A stretch of DNA of 64,000 nt from Niastella sp. OAS944 (lineage in GTDB: Bacteria; Bacteroidota; Bacteroidia; Chitinophagales; Chitinophagaceae): NCBI GenBank assembly GCA_024809215.1, contig JANUBW010000012.1, positions 186,001-250,000 of the forward strand, in the 5' to 3' direction. Below, piece by piece: positions 1-10,457 of this stretch. Position numbers and translations under genes: made by a program. Below the pieces are notes generated by a model, which made no database searches, was not told the DNA's origin, and was given only the letters and a program-made list of their open reading frames with translations. Each line of letters opens with the position of its first letter. Positions within the stretch are counted from its first letter, which is position 1.

Positions 1-1507
1 GTCCTTTCAGGATCGCACTCAGGTCCTGCCGTAAGGTAAAATCTGTAGTAATGCGGGTAGTGGTAGTTTTGCGCACCCCATTATTACCCATTACTGCCAG
101 CGAATTTATGGTAGACACAGTTTCAAGTGGAAAGTAGCCCCAGCCGCCGTCTGAATACCGGGGATAATAAAGATTGGGTGCGTTATTATAAATACTTTGC
201 CAGATGCGGTATTCCCAACTGTCCTGGCCATAAGCATCCTGCTTTACACCGTAAGAACCGGCTAAGTTGGCCGAGAGAACAGTGGATTTTGTTAAATTGA
301 AATCAAGGTTGGTACGGGCGTTTATACGGTCAAAACCATAGCCGGGTTTATACGATTTTCCGTTGTCTATCTTTTTAATGATATCGCCTTCATGCAAATA
401 ATCTACTGCGGTGAAGTATTTTACCAACTGAGTACCGCCTGAGATATTCAGGCTGCCGTTGTAAGACATTACATGGTTCTTCACCAACTGGTCCTGCCAG
501 TCAATGTTTGGGTAACGCTCCGCTTCGGCCTGGTTCGCGGGATGACGGTATTTTTCAAGTTCGGCATATGGCACATAGCTATACCAGGAGGAAGGAGTAA
601 TGGCCAGTTCCCTTTCAATAGCCTGATCACGAACTTTAATTGCATCATATGCATCATATTTACTGGCGAGTTTGGAAGGAACTTTCACCGTAGCATTGCC
701 GGTAAAACGAATTTCAGCTCTGCCTTCCCGACCTCGTTTGGTGGTGATCAGGATGACTCCATTAGCGCCTTTAACGCCAAAAACAGCGGTAGCGGAAGCA
801 TCTTTCAAAACTGAAATGGTTTCAACAGAACCAATGTCAACACTGGTCATTGGCCGTTCAATACCATCAACAAGCACCAGCGGATCGCTGGTATTCCAGG
901 TACTCTGCCCACGAATAAAGATCTTCGGATCTTCCCCACCCGGAGTTCCCTGCGTGGCAACGGTTATTACCCCGGGTAAATTTCCGGTCAATGCAGCACC
1001 TAAACTCGAAACGCCACCCGTTCTTTGCAGCACATCGCCCTTTACCTGCGAGATGGCGCCTACCAGGCTCTGTTTTTTCTGTCTGCCGTAGCCAACAACT
1101 ATGGTGCTGTCCATTGACAGGGAAGAAAGCACTAATCTGACATCGATCCGCTGCCGCCCTTTAACAGCCACTTCCTGCGCCGTATAGCCGATGTGGGAAA
1201 TGATCAATACCGATTTTTCATTTACAACGGTAATGGTAAACGTACCATCTGCTTTCGACATGGTAATATTATTGGTTCCTCTTTCGGCGATGGTCACTTC
1301 ACCCAGGGGAAGACCTTTATCGTCTGTTATTTTTCCCGTAATGATCAATGAAAAACGGTCGTTTGCGGATTTGCCTTCTGGCACTCCAAAGGCAAAAGAG
1401 GAAAGCGATACCAGTAGGAGCGCCAGTATTTTCAGGGTAATCGCCAACGGTCTTTTTAAGACAAAGCAAGCCCTGCGAGACAAAAAGCCTCGATTATAAT
1501 TTTTCAT
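1..1507 (-). CDS. SusC-like TonB-dependent outer-membrane receptor, partial (C-terminus outside window)
   Basis: Reading from an ATG at 1507 leftward, 502 codons are visible before the window ends, so the beta-barrel is mostly missing. The N-terminus has a signal peptide (hydrophobic stretch ITLKILALLLVSLSSFAFG, about residues 23-41), then a carboxypeptidase-regulatory-like domain (about 55-130). The TonB plug follows, with the SusC signatures VVGYGRQKK and LKDASATAVFGVKGANGVILITT-type residues. SusC proteins import oligosaccharides across the outer membrane with a SusD lipoprotein, which probably lies beyond the left edge. It is downstream of the GH3-GH27-GH51-CE1-GH43-GH43 run but separated by 325 bp, so it may have its own promoter. 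Family assignment is firm; the substrate (arabinoxylan fragments) is inferred from neighbours. Confidence 0.93.
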   Translation of the reverse strand, partial: MKNYNRGFLSRRACFVLKRPLAITLKILALLLVSLSSFAFGVPEGKSANDRFSLIITGKITDDKGLPLGEVTIAERGTNNITMSKADGTFTITVVNEKSVLIISHIGYTAQEVAVKGRQRIDVRLVLSSLSMDSTIVVGYGRQKKQSLVGAISQVKGDVLQRTGGVSSLGAALTGNLPGVITVATQGTPGGEDPKIFIRGQSTWNTSDPLVLVDGIERPMTSVDIGSVETISVLKDASATAVFGVKGANGVILITTKRGREGRAEIRFTGNATVKVPSKLASKYDAYDAIKVRDQAIERELAITPSSWYSYVPYAELEKYRHPANQAEAERYPNIDWQDQLVKNHVMSYNGSLNISGGTQLVKYFTAVDYLHEGDIIKKIDNGKSYKPGYGFDRINARTNLDFNLTKSTVLSANLAGSYGVKQDAYGQDSWEYRIWQSIYNNAPNLYYPRYSDGGWGYFPLETVSTINSLAVMGNNGVRKTTTTRITTDFTLRQDLSAILKG

Positions 1508-1832
1508 ATCGTAGTTTAAAGTATTAAATAGGAGATCACCTGGTTCAGGCTGCAGAATGGCGCCCGGCCAGCAAATAGTGTCTTAAGTTCTTCGCAATAA
1601 ATGTGAAGCAGTAATTAAAAAACGATGTGAAGTAATGTTCAGGTAACTTTTTTCATATAGCAGCAGTTAATGGTTAAAAGATGGTTTTGGCGTTATGATC
1701 GTTAAAGCGAACCAATACGAATTCCCGGGAATTGATACAATCGTCTCTTATAAAGTTAGTGAAGCAACAAAAAAAACAAGGGCTCATTTGTCTGAACCTT
1801 TGGTAAAAATGTTCAGCTGAAAGTTTTTTCAA
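1508..1832. other. Intergenic region upstream of the partial SusC gene
   Basis: This 325-bp stretch separates the last GH43 gene from the SusC start. It has no convincing ORF. It contains a perfect 14-bp palindrome AATTCCCGGGAATT at 1730-1743, flanked on both sides by ATAC, and a 10-bp palindrome TTCAGCTGAA at 1812-1821 just past the GH43 stop. I see no clear terminator hairpin with a T tract. A promoter or sensor-binding site for SusC is likely here but cannot be pinned down by eye. Confidence 0.4.
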
Positions 1833-3179
1833 TTATTCAAAACTTGTCCAGTCTATTTCTATTCGATTGTTTTCCTTAGAGATAACAAACAGATTCTGCC
1901 TACCTGGTTTAAATTGTAACAACGACATTTTTACCACCTGCCAATCATTACCGCCAGTAACCGGTATATCTGCGAGCACCGGGCCGTTAATACCCTGTAC
2001 ACGAATTTGCAAGGTATTACCGGCCTGAGAAAGGGCCCGTACCATAACCGATTTAGGATTCTTTTTTCCAAAATCTACACTGTTGTATTGTACCCACGCC
2101 CCTGCCGCATCCAGCACCGTTTTCCATCCCTGGAATTTATTAGCTGTATCGAGAAAAGCAATAGACGCACCTTTATCACTTATATGGCTGTACCGGTCAA
2201 TTTGTATTTGTGTTTGGGCGTTTGTTACCCCTATACCTCTGTAGGTAGGTAATACTTTTTGTATGGTGCCGTCGGTATTAAAGAACAGGCTATCGGCCCT
2301 GATTGACCGGGCTTTGTCGAACGTGGGTGAATAATCGTTATGATGATAAAACAGGTACCATTGATCTTTAAATTGTATAATGGAATGGTGATTGGTCCAG
2401 CAGCCGGTTGGCGACTCGTCCATTATTACGCCTGTAAATTTAAAAGGCCCGAGTGGCGTATTACCCACGGCATACTCCAGCCGTTCTGTTTTGTTTTCTA
2501 CATGCGGGTAAGTGAGGTAGTAGATGCCGTTCCGTTCAAACAGGTAAGGCCCTTCTTTCAGTCCTTTGTTTGGCAACTCGCCCAATACCACAGGATCTGA
2601 AGCAAGCTCCACCATATTTTCTTTCAGCTTGGCACCATAAATATTTCCCTGTGACCAGTACAGGTAGGCCTGCCCGTTTTTATCGATAAATACATTGGGA
2701 TCAATACCCCGCACATTCAGGATGGGCGCTGGTTGAGGAACAAAAGGACCTTCCGGCTTATCGGAAATGGCCACCCCGATGGTAAACCCCCGGGCATAAC
2801 TGGTATCTTTTGGCGTGGTTGGAAAATAGAAATAATATTTTCCGTTGCGGTATATGCAATCGGGCGCCCACATGCTATAACTGTCTGGCTTAACCCAGGG
2901 CACCTTGTGCTGATGAACGATCATGCCATGATCCGTCCAATCGGTGAGGTTAGCTGAAGAGAACACGTGGTAGTCTTCCATACAGAACCAGCCAACACGG
3001 CCACGGCCTTCTGTAGCCAGTATATCATGAGATGGATATACGTATACCCTGTCGCCAAAAACCCGGGCAGAAGGATCGGCGCTGTATTGGTTTCGGACCA
3101 ACGGATTCTGTGCATGTAATTGAATGGTAATACTAACAAGAAGAAGATACCAGCATACCGGTAAAATATGTTTTCGCAT
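1833..3179 (-). CDS. Secreted GH43 glycosidase with C-terminal CBM6-like domain
   Basis: This is a 448-aa protein with a signal peptide (cleavage near LHAQ, residue 24) and a GH43 five-bladed propeller. Visible catalytic residues are the base Asp35 (SADPSARVF), the pKa modulator Asp160 (RGIDPNVF) and the acid Glu209 (LKEGPYLF). Residues about 320-448 look like a carbohydrate-binding module 6, ending in the typical IEIDWTSFE strand. GH43 members with this layout are beta-xylosidases or alpha-L-arabinofuranosidases acting on arabinoxylan. It follows the second GH43 gene by 32 bp and is the last enzyme of the minus-strand run. Exact substrate cannot be read from sequence. Confidence 0.9.
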   Translation of the reverse strand: MRKHILPVCWYLLLVSITIQLHAQNPLVRNQYSADPSARVFGDRVYVYPSHDILATEGRGRVGWFCMEDYHVFSSANLTDWTDHGMIVHQHKVPWVKPDSYSMWAPDCIYRNGKYYFYFPTTPKDTSYARGFTIGVAISDKPEGPFVPQPAPILNVRGIDPNVFIDKNGQAYLYWSQGNIYGAKLKENMVELASDPVVLGELPNKGLKEGPYLFERNGIYYLTYPHVENKTERLEYAVGNTPLGPFKFTGVIMDESPTGCWTNHHSIIQFKDQWYLFYHHNDYSPTFDKARSIRADSLFFNTDGTIQKVLPTYRGIGVTNAQTQIQIDRYSHISDKGASIAFLDTANKFQGWKTVLDAAGAWVQYNSVDFGKKNPKSVMVRALSQAGNTLQIRVQGINGPVLADIPVTGGNDWQVVKMSLLQFKPGRQNLFVISKENNRIEIDWTSFE

Positions 3180-3211
3180 AGCAGCGGGTTTATTTTATGG
3201 TCAAATCGTTT

Positions 3212-4813
3212 TTATTCAGCCGTAGATCCAATTTGATCTTCAATATGAAAAAAGTCGAAATCAGCAGATCCACCAACCTTTTTTGTAGCATAATTAAATA
3301 ACCCAAATCTATAACCCATAAAATGAGGCAGTGTATACGTCATCTTTAGCGGCGAACCAATAGCCGTCCAGGATTTTCCGCCGTAGCTATAATAGAAATG
3401 AGCGGTGTCTTTACGATTGGTAAAATCGCAGGTTGCCTTTAAATATACTTTTTCTCCGGTAAGCGGCACTGACTGTGCTTCTATGGGAATGCCGCCGCCT
3501 GCGTTGATCATTACAATATTCTTGCTGCCGTTAATTATTTTAACACCAACCTGCCCATAGTTCTTTTGCAACAAACTTAAACCGGCAAAGTCACCTTCTT
3601 TCATGTTGGATACATCAAGCGCAACAGAAGCTGTAGAAACGGGACCAATGGTTCGCTGTGTCAAGGTATTCCTGGCCAATAAAAAACTGGTATCTATCCT
3701 GCCGGTAGTCAGCCGCAGGTATCCTTTTCTTTTGGTAACCGACCATAATTTATTATCGGGGTTGTGGTTCCATTGCCAAACCAACGGCAAAACCCGTTCA
3801 CCTTTTTTACGGTCAAATTCATCTGAAGCCACAATACCAGGGATCAATCCGCTCCCGGCAGGCAGATCGAGCGTATCAGGAACCTTACCATTTTTACCCA
3901 ATACAGGCCAGCCATCTTCCCATTTTACCGGAACCAGGTAAGGGATACGCCCCACCGCACCAAAATCACGGAACAAATAAGCATACCAGTTACCTTCAGG
4001 CGTGTCGATCAATCCACCCTGAGCCACTCCCAGGTCCTGAAGTGCTACCCTTCCTTCATATGGACCGCTTATTTTAGAAGCCCTGTGAACAACAACGGTT
4101 CGCATGCCGCCTTTTGGCCAGGTGATGTTGAACAGGTAATAACTGCCATTTATTTTAAACAACTGGGAACCTTCTGCAGGCAGCCCAATATTATTTCCTG
4201 AAGGGGCACTTGCATTGTCGATGATCACCTGTTCGGTGGTGCCTGGTTTTATTCCGGAGAGGTCGCTGTTCAGCTCTATCAATTTCAATTTGCCACCGCC
4301 ATAGATCATATATATGCGGCCGTCATCGTCGAAGAACAATGAGTGGTCATGATAAGCGGGTTTAAATGATGTGGCCTTCCAGTGGCCTTTTTCAGGATCT
4401 TTTGTTGTGTAGATATATGTTTTACCGGTAGTTTGGGCAAAGGTAGAAACATAGAACAGCCCATTGTAATACCGAATGCAACTTGCCCAAGATCCACGGC
4501 CATATGTGCTTTTACCATTCTGCAGGTTCAACTCGTCGACATTGGCAAGGGTATCATATGCATAGTTTACCAATGTCCAGTTTATAAGGTCCTGGGATCT
4601 CATGATCGGAACACCAGGGCTCATGTGCATGGTAGTACTGCTCATATAGTAGGTGCCACCTACGCGAACGATCGACATATCTGGCACATCGGCAAAAATA
4701 ACGGGATTATGCGCTGGCCTGCTTTTCCTTTGGGTTATTCCTTCCTGCGCTTCACCTTTGTAACAGATGAAACAAGTAATTATTCCTGCCAACCAGTTAA
4801 ACCGTATGTGCAT
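3212..4813 (-). CDS. Secreted GH43 glycosidase with beta-xylosidase-type C-terminal domain
   Basis: The 533-aa protein has an N-terminal signal peptide (cleavage near GEAQ) and a GH43 domain with Asp45 (DVPDMSIV), Asp156 (YHDHSLFF) and Glu214 (LPAEGSQLF) as the expected triad. The C-terminal half (about 335-530) resembles the concanavalin-like domain of XynB-type beta-xylosidases. The frame is open to a GTG at 4843, overlapping the upstream esterase stop, but that start adds ten residues before the signal peptide. The ATG at 4813 gives a normal one and is preferred. Likely beta-xylosidase or arabinofuranosidase of the periplasm or surface, co-transcribed with the esterase. Confidence 0.9.
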   Translation of the reverse strand: MHIRFNWLAGIITCFICYKGEAQEGITQRKSRPAHNPVIFADVPDMSIVRVGGTYYMSSTTMHMSPGVPIMRSQDLINWTLVNYAYDTLANVDELNLQNGKSTYGRGSWASCIRYYNGLFYVSTFAQTTGKTYIYTTKDPEKGHWKATSFKPAYHDHSLFFDDDGRIYMIYGGGKLKLIELNSDLSGIKPGTTEQVIIDNASAPSGNNIGLPAEGSQLFKINGSYYLFNITWPKGGMRTVVVHRASKISGPYEGRVALQDLGVAQGGLIDTPEGNWYAYLFRDFGAVGRIPYLVPVKWEDGWPVLGKNGKVPDTLDLPAGSGLIPGIVASDEFDRKKGERVLPLVWQWNHNPDNKLWSVTKRKGYLRLTTGRIDTSFLLARNTLTQRTIGPVSTASVALDVSNMKEGDFAGLSLLQKNYGQVGVKIINGSKNIVMINAGGGIPIEAQSVPLTGEKVYLKATCDFTNRKDTAHFYYSYGGKSWTAIGSPLKMTYTLPHFMGYRFGLFNYATKKVGGSADFDFFHIEDQIGSTAE

Positions 4814-4839
4814 GGTTGTATTTTTTTTATTTATAATGA

Positions 4840-6789
<1,950 letters not shown>

Positions 6790-8322
6790 TTATTTTGCGG
6801 TAATACCTGCTTTAATTTGAGTAAAAGAATGAGGTGGAAATGTATAGGTAAGTTGTTTTCCCCTGGTGTCTACCATTTTTTTAACAGGTACATATTGATC
6901 GTGTTTATCAAATTCATACACTTCGTTCAATGCAGCACCTGCAATAAGGCTTGCTTCTGCTTTGCCGGCAAAATTTGCTGAAGTGGTTACAATATCGGCA
7001 GTTATTGCTTTCTCTTTGTGGCGGTTTACCACATTGATAAAAACAGTGTTTGTTTCTTTAGAGTAAGTAGTGGTAACATCCAGGTAAGGAATATCGCTGA
7101 ACTTTGTTGTATTAAACAGGTCGCAGGAAACATGGGTATCAACGGAAGATCCACGGCAATTGTTCGAGTATGCTTTGAAGATATAAAACAACGGGGTTTT
7201 AAAAGTTCCCTTTTTTGTGTCATTGCCCAACAGCGACGTAAGAAGGGTAAAATTCGCCATCTTAACTACATTGGCATGACGCAGGAAAGAATTAAAACAC
7301 TGAGCAACGGGCAGCACAGATAATGTATTACGCGACATAAGCCCCCACTCATCTACCGAAAGATAAATTGGCTTTACAAAGCCGTTCTTTGCCCGTGCTG
7401 TTTCTATTTGAGCCGCAGGTACTTTAATTTTTTCTTCAAAATCCATAGCACTTTGCCCCATGTAAGAATAATAATCATCGGATCTCTCCCAATACCGGTG
7501 AATCGACAAGTAATCGATCTTATCGCCCAGGCCTTCAAGCACCTTCCGGTTCCAGTCGATCCAAATGCCGGTCGGTTCATAATATGAAGACCCCGAGGCT
7601 ACCAGTTTAATTGTGCTATCGACAGACTTCATGGCTTTTGCTGCTTCCCTTCCTGTTTTTACATAATCCTCTGCTGTTTTGTAGCCCAACTCCCATGGAT
7701 AACCGTCTACTTCATTACCAAGGTCCCAGATCTTAACATTATAGGGTTCTTTATGCCCGTTCTTTGCACGAAGGTCTGCATAATAAGTTCCTTTAGGATA
7801 GTTGCAGTATTCAAGCCAGTAAACAGCGTCTTTTATATCGCCAAGACCGAGGTTAACACATACTACATTTTCACTTCCTATTGCTTTATTCAGCGCCATC
7901 CATTCATCTGTCCCTACGTGATTGTTATCTATTCCACCCCATGCCAGATTAATACGGGCCGGCCGTTGATCTTTGGCACCAATGCCATCCTGCCAGTTAT
8001 AACCCATCAAAAAATTCCCGCCCGGCCAGCGCATATTGGTGATCTTTAACTCCTTCATCGCTTCAATATAATTTTTCTTAAAGCCATTCTCATCGGCCAG
8101 TGGTGATGAAGGATCATATAAGGTTCCATACAATGTATTAAACTGCACCGAATCGGGCAGGCCAAACCTTTTACCGCTAAACTGAATAGGTTCCATAAAC
8201 ACCCCGTAGATCCGCGGGTCAATATCGCCAATGCTTCTTTCGATGTCGATTTTTATAGTGGCATTTTGCGCAACAAGCAGTGTTGGCAAAACGATCACTA
8301 AAGTGAAAAGTATTTTTTTCAT
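6790..8322 (-). CDS. Secreted GH51 alpha-L-arabinofuranosidase
   Basis: The 510-aa protein starts with a signal peptide ending near LLVAQ and shows the GH51 (beta/alpha)8 barrel followed by a C-terminal beta-sandwich. The acid/base is Glu204 in LGNEVDG and the nucleophile is Glu325 in SVDEWG. The MRWPGGNF block near residue 97 is also typical. GH51 enzymes release arabinose side chains from arabinoxylan or arabinan with retention of configuration. Position between the GH27 and tandem esterase genes on the same strand supports one operon for decorated xylan. Family call is firm; preference for xylan over arabinan is inferred. Confidence 0.94.
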   Translation of the reverse strand: MKKILFTLVIVLPTLLVAQNATIKIDIERSIGDIDPRIYGVFMEPIQFSGKRFGLPDSVQFNTLYGTLYDPSSPLADENGFKKNYIEAMKELKITNMRWPGGNFLMGYNWQDGIGAKDQRPARINLAWGGIDNNHVGTDEWMALNKAIGSENVVCVNLGLGDIKDAVYWLEYCNYPKGTYYADLRAKNGHKEPYNVKIWDLGNEVDGYPWELGYKTAEDYVKTGREAAKAMKSVDSTIKLVASGSSYYEPTGIWIDWNRKVLEGLGDKIDYLSIHRYWERSDDYYSYMGQSAMDFEEKIKVPAAQIETARAKNGFVKPIYLSVDEWGLMSRNTLSVLPVAQCFNSFLRHANVVKMANFTLLTSLLGNDTKKGTFKTPLFYIFKAYSNNCRGSSVDTHVSCDLFNTTKFSDIPYLDVTTTYSKETNTVFINVVNRHKEKAITADIVTTSANFAGKAEASLIAGAALNEVYEFDKHDQYVPVKKMVDTRGKQLTYTFPPHSFTQIKAGITAK

Positions 8323-8375
8323 TTGAGACAGGTTTTTATAATGGCATTTTCATTATTTCATTTTTATTAATATTT

Positions 8376-10418
8376 TTATTTAACTCCTGAGAATTTATAA
8401 AGTAACACGCCATGTGCCGGAACTGTAATGGCAAGCTCCTTATTGTTCCCGTCAATATGCGCGATGTTCTTCTGCCGCCAGAGATCACGAACCTGCTGTT
8501 TGCCATAGATCCCCAGTTTATCAAAATCCTTATAACTGAGGGTGGCGCGTTCCAGTCCGAGATTACAGAAACCAACAGCATGACTTCCATCTTCCATTTC
8601 CTTTACATATATGCGTAAATCGCCTATTGTTTGCTTACAGGTAGCCTGCCTGCCTAATGGATCCTGGTCTACAGCGATCACCTCATCATTTGTCAATAAA
8701 TTCAATGTAAAATCATCCAGTTTTTCCATGTCGCAGCCAATTAGTAAGGGCGCCGAAAAAAGGCACCAAAGACTTATGTGCAGGTACTGCTCATCGGGCT
8801 TCAGCTTGCTGGGATGAGGGTTGCCCCATCCCACCGTACCAACCACCAGCATATCAGGATCGTTCCAGTTGCCGGGTTTTGCCCATGCAGCTGCCTTGTC
8901 CTGCTCAAGGGCAATATTTTTTACACTTGTCCAGGTGTCGGTAATATCGTTGGTGGTACGCCAGCAATTGCCGCCCACCGAATCGCCCCATTTCCATACG
9001 TCCGACATTCCATATTGGCACAGGCTGAAAACAATATCACGAGGCTGCTGCCTCAGGTATGCTCCCATGATCTTAAATGGCCTTACCGCAGCGTTTAGAT
9101 TGTTGCCACCTTTATAAGACAGGGAGGATATTTTATAAGGGTCATTGTTCGGCATCCCATCAATCACCCCACCATAACTGCACCAGTCATATTTCAGGTA
9201 ATCAAATTCCCATAAAGCATACCGCTCAGCGTCCTGTTTTTCAAAACCGTAGCTGCCTGCACAGCCGCCGCAGGTCCAGGGACCAGGGCTGGAATAAAGG
9301 CCGATCTTCAAACCGGCGTTATGTACATAATCGGCAAGTTCTTTCATGTTGCCAAACCGGGCATTAGGTACAATATTTCCCCGGTCATCACGCAACTGAC
9401 CACGGATCGTCGAGTCTTTCGGGTCACGATGGTTCTGCCAGAAATCGTCGATGTTAATATAGGTCCAGCCATGATTTACCAGATCGCTTTTGATCATGGC
9501 TGCTGCAGCCCGTTTTACCTTATCTGCTGATACCTCTCCTGCAAAACAGTTCCAGCTATTCCATCCCATCGGTGGTGTAAGTGCAATACGGTTACCGCAA
9601 ACGATGCGAAGTTTTTTATCGGCTTTGCCTTTGGCATTTTTTGCGCCAAGGGTAACTACATATGTACCTTCCTTCAATAGTTTTCCGGTAATAATTCCGG
9701 TTTTTTCATCGAGCTTCAGCCCAGCAGGCAATTCGTTTGCCGAAAACAACATCGGTCGTTCGCCTGTTGCGGGGATTCGGAACAGAAATGGTGAACCTGG
9801 GCGTACACCAAATACACTGCTCCCATTAATGCGGGGGCTCGCTGGTGGTTTCGGGGTAAGAATATACGGCTCACCTGAGATCGGGTTATACGTTGACAAA
9901 GCGGCGCCTCCCGTTGTTTCAAATTTGGCATCAGCCCAGTCTGCATGATCATAATAATTGCCATTGCCGCCATCAGTTACTACCAGTTCCAGTTTTTGTA
10001 CACCAATGAGTGTTACCGAGCATGGCCTGGCAGCATCACCCAAACGCATTATACCGCTCGACCATAGCTTTTTGCCATCACCATAAAGCTCAAATTCCAC
10101 AGCGGGCTCATGTCCGGTGACTTCATCATCAATGCCAACCTGCGCAGAAAACGAATTGGCTTTGCCTTCCAGCAGCACCTGTAATGAACTAACAGCGTGC
10201 GTGCTGAAGCCCCGTTGAAATGTTTTTCCGGCTATAGTAATTGGTTTGCGATCAATAGATCTGTTTTTTCCTGGTGTGCCATAGCCCTGGGTAGCAGCAT
10301 TGAGATCCAGTTGATCGAGCCATACCGTTTGGGCTACCAGTTGATGCGCACCAATTATGGAAAAAATAGTAATAAGACCTGCAAGTGCATTGAATCTCTG
10401 TAGAACTGATTTTTTCAT
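8376..10418 (-). CDS. Secreted GH27 alpha-galactosidase with NPCBM and Ig-like domains
   Basis: This 680-aa protein begins with a signal peptide (MKKSVLQRF, cleavage near LVAQ). Next come an NPCBM carbohydrate-binding domain (about 30-170), a putative Ig domain (about 195-275) and a GH27 barrel starting at TPPMGWNSWN. The nucleophile is Asp411 (YLKYDWC) and the acid/base Asp491 (WRTTNDITDTW). An upstream in-frame ATG at 10445 would add nine residues before the signal peptide, so the inner ATG is preferred. GH27 enzymes remove alpha-galactose (some act on beta-L-arabinopyranose). In this locus it probably trims galactose- or arabinopyranose-capped side chains of complex xylan. It follows GH3 closely. 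Confidence 0.93.
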   Translation of the reverse strand: MKKSVLQRFNALAGLITIFSIIGAHQLVAQTVWLDQLDLNAATQGYGTPGKNRSIDRKPITIAGKTFQRGFSTHAVSSLQVLLEGKANSFSAQVGIDDEVTGHEPAVEFELYGDGKKLWSSGIMRLGDAARPCSVTLIGVQKLELVVTDGGNGNYYDHADWADAKFETTGGAALSTYNPISGEPYILTPKPPASPRINGSSVFGVRPGSPFLFRIPATGERPMLFSANELPAGLKLDEKTGIITGKLLKEGTYVVTLGAKNAKGKADKKLRIVCGNRIALTPPMGWNSWNCFAGEVSADKVKRAAAAMIKSDLVNHGWTYINIDDFWQNHRDPKDSTIRGQLRDDRGNIVPNARFGNMKELADYVHNAGLKIGLYSSPGPWTCGGCAGSYGFEKQDAERYALWEFDYLKYDWCSYGGVIDGMPNNDPYKISSLSYKGGNNLNAAVRPFKIMGAYLRQQPRDIVFSLCQYGMSDVWKWGDSVGGNCWRTTNDITDTWTSVKNIALEQDKAAAWAKPGNWNDPDMLVVGTVGWGNPHPSKLKPDEQYLHISLWCLFSAPLLIGCDMEKLDDFTLNLLTNDEVIAVDQDPLGRQATCKQTIGDLRIYVKEMEDGSHAVGFCNLGLERATLSYKDFDKLGIYGKQQVRDLWRQKNIAHIDGNNKELAITVPAHGVLLYKFSGVK

Positions 10419-10457
10419 TTCAAATAAATTCCCGACGTTTTTCATTCTAATTGTGTA

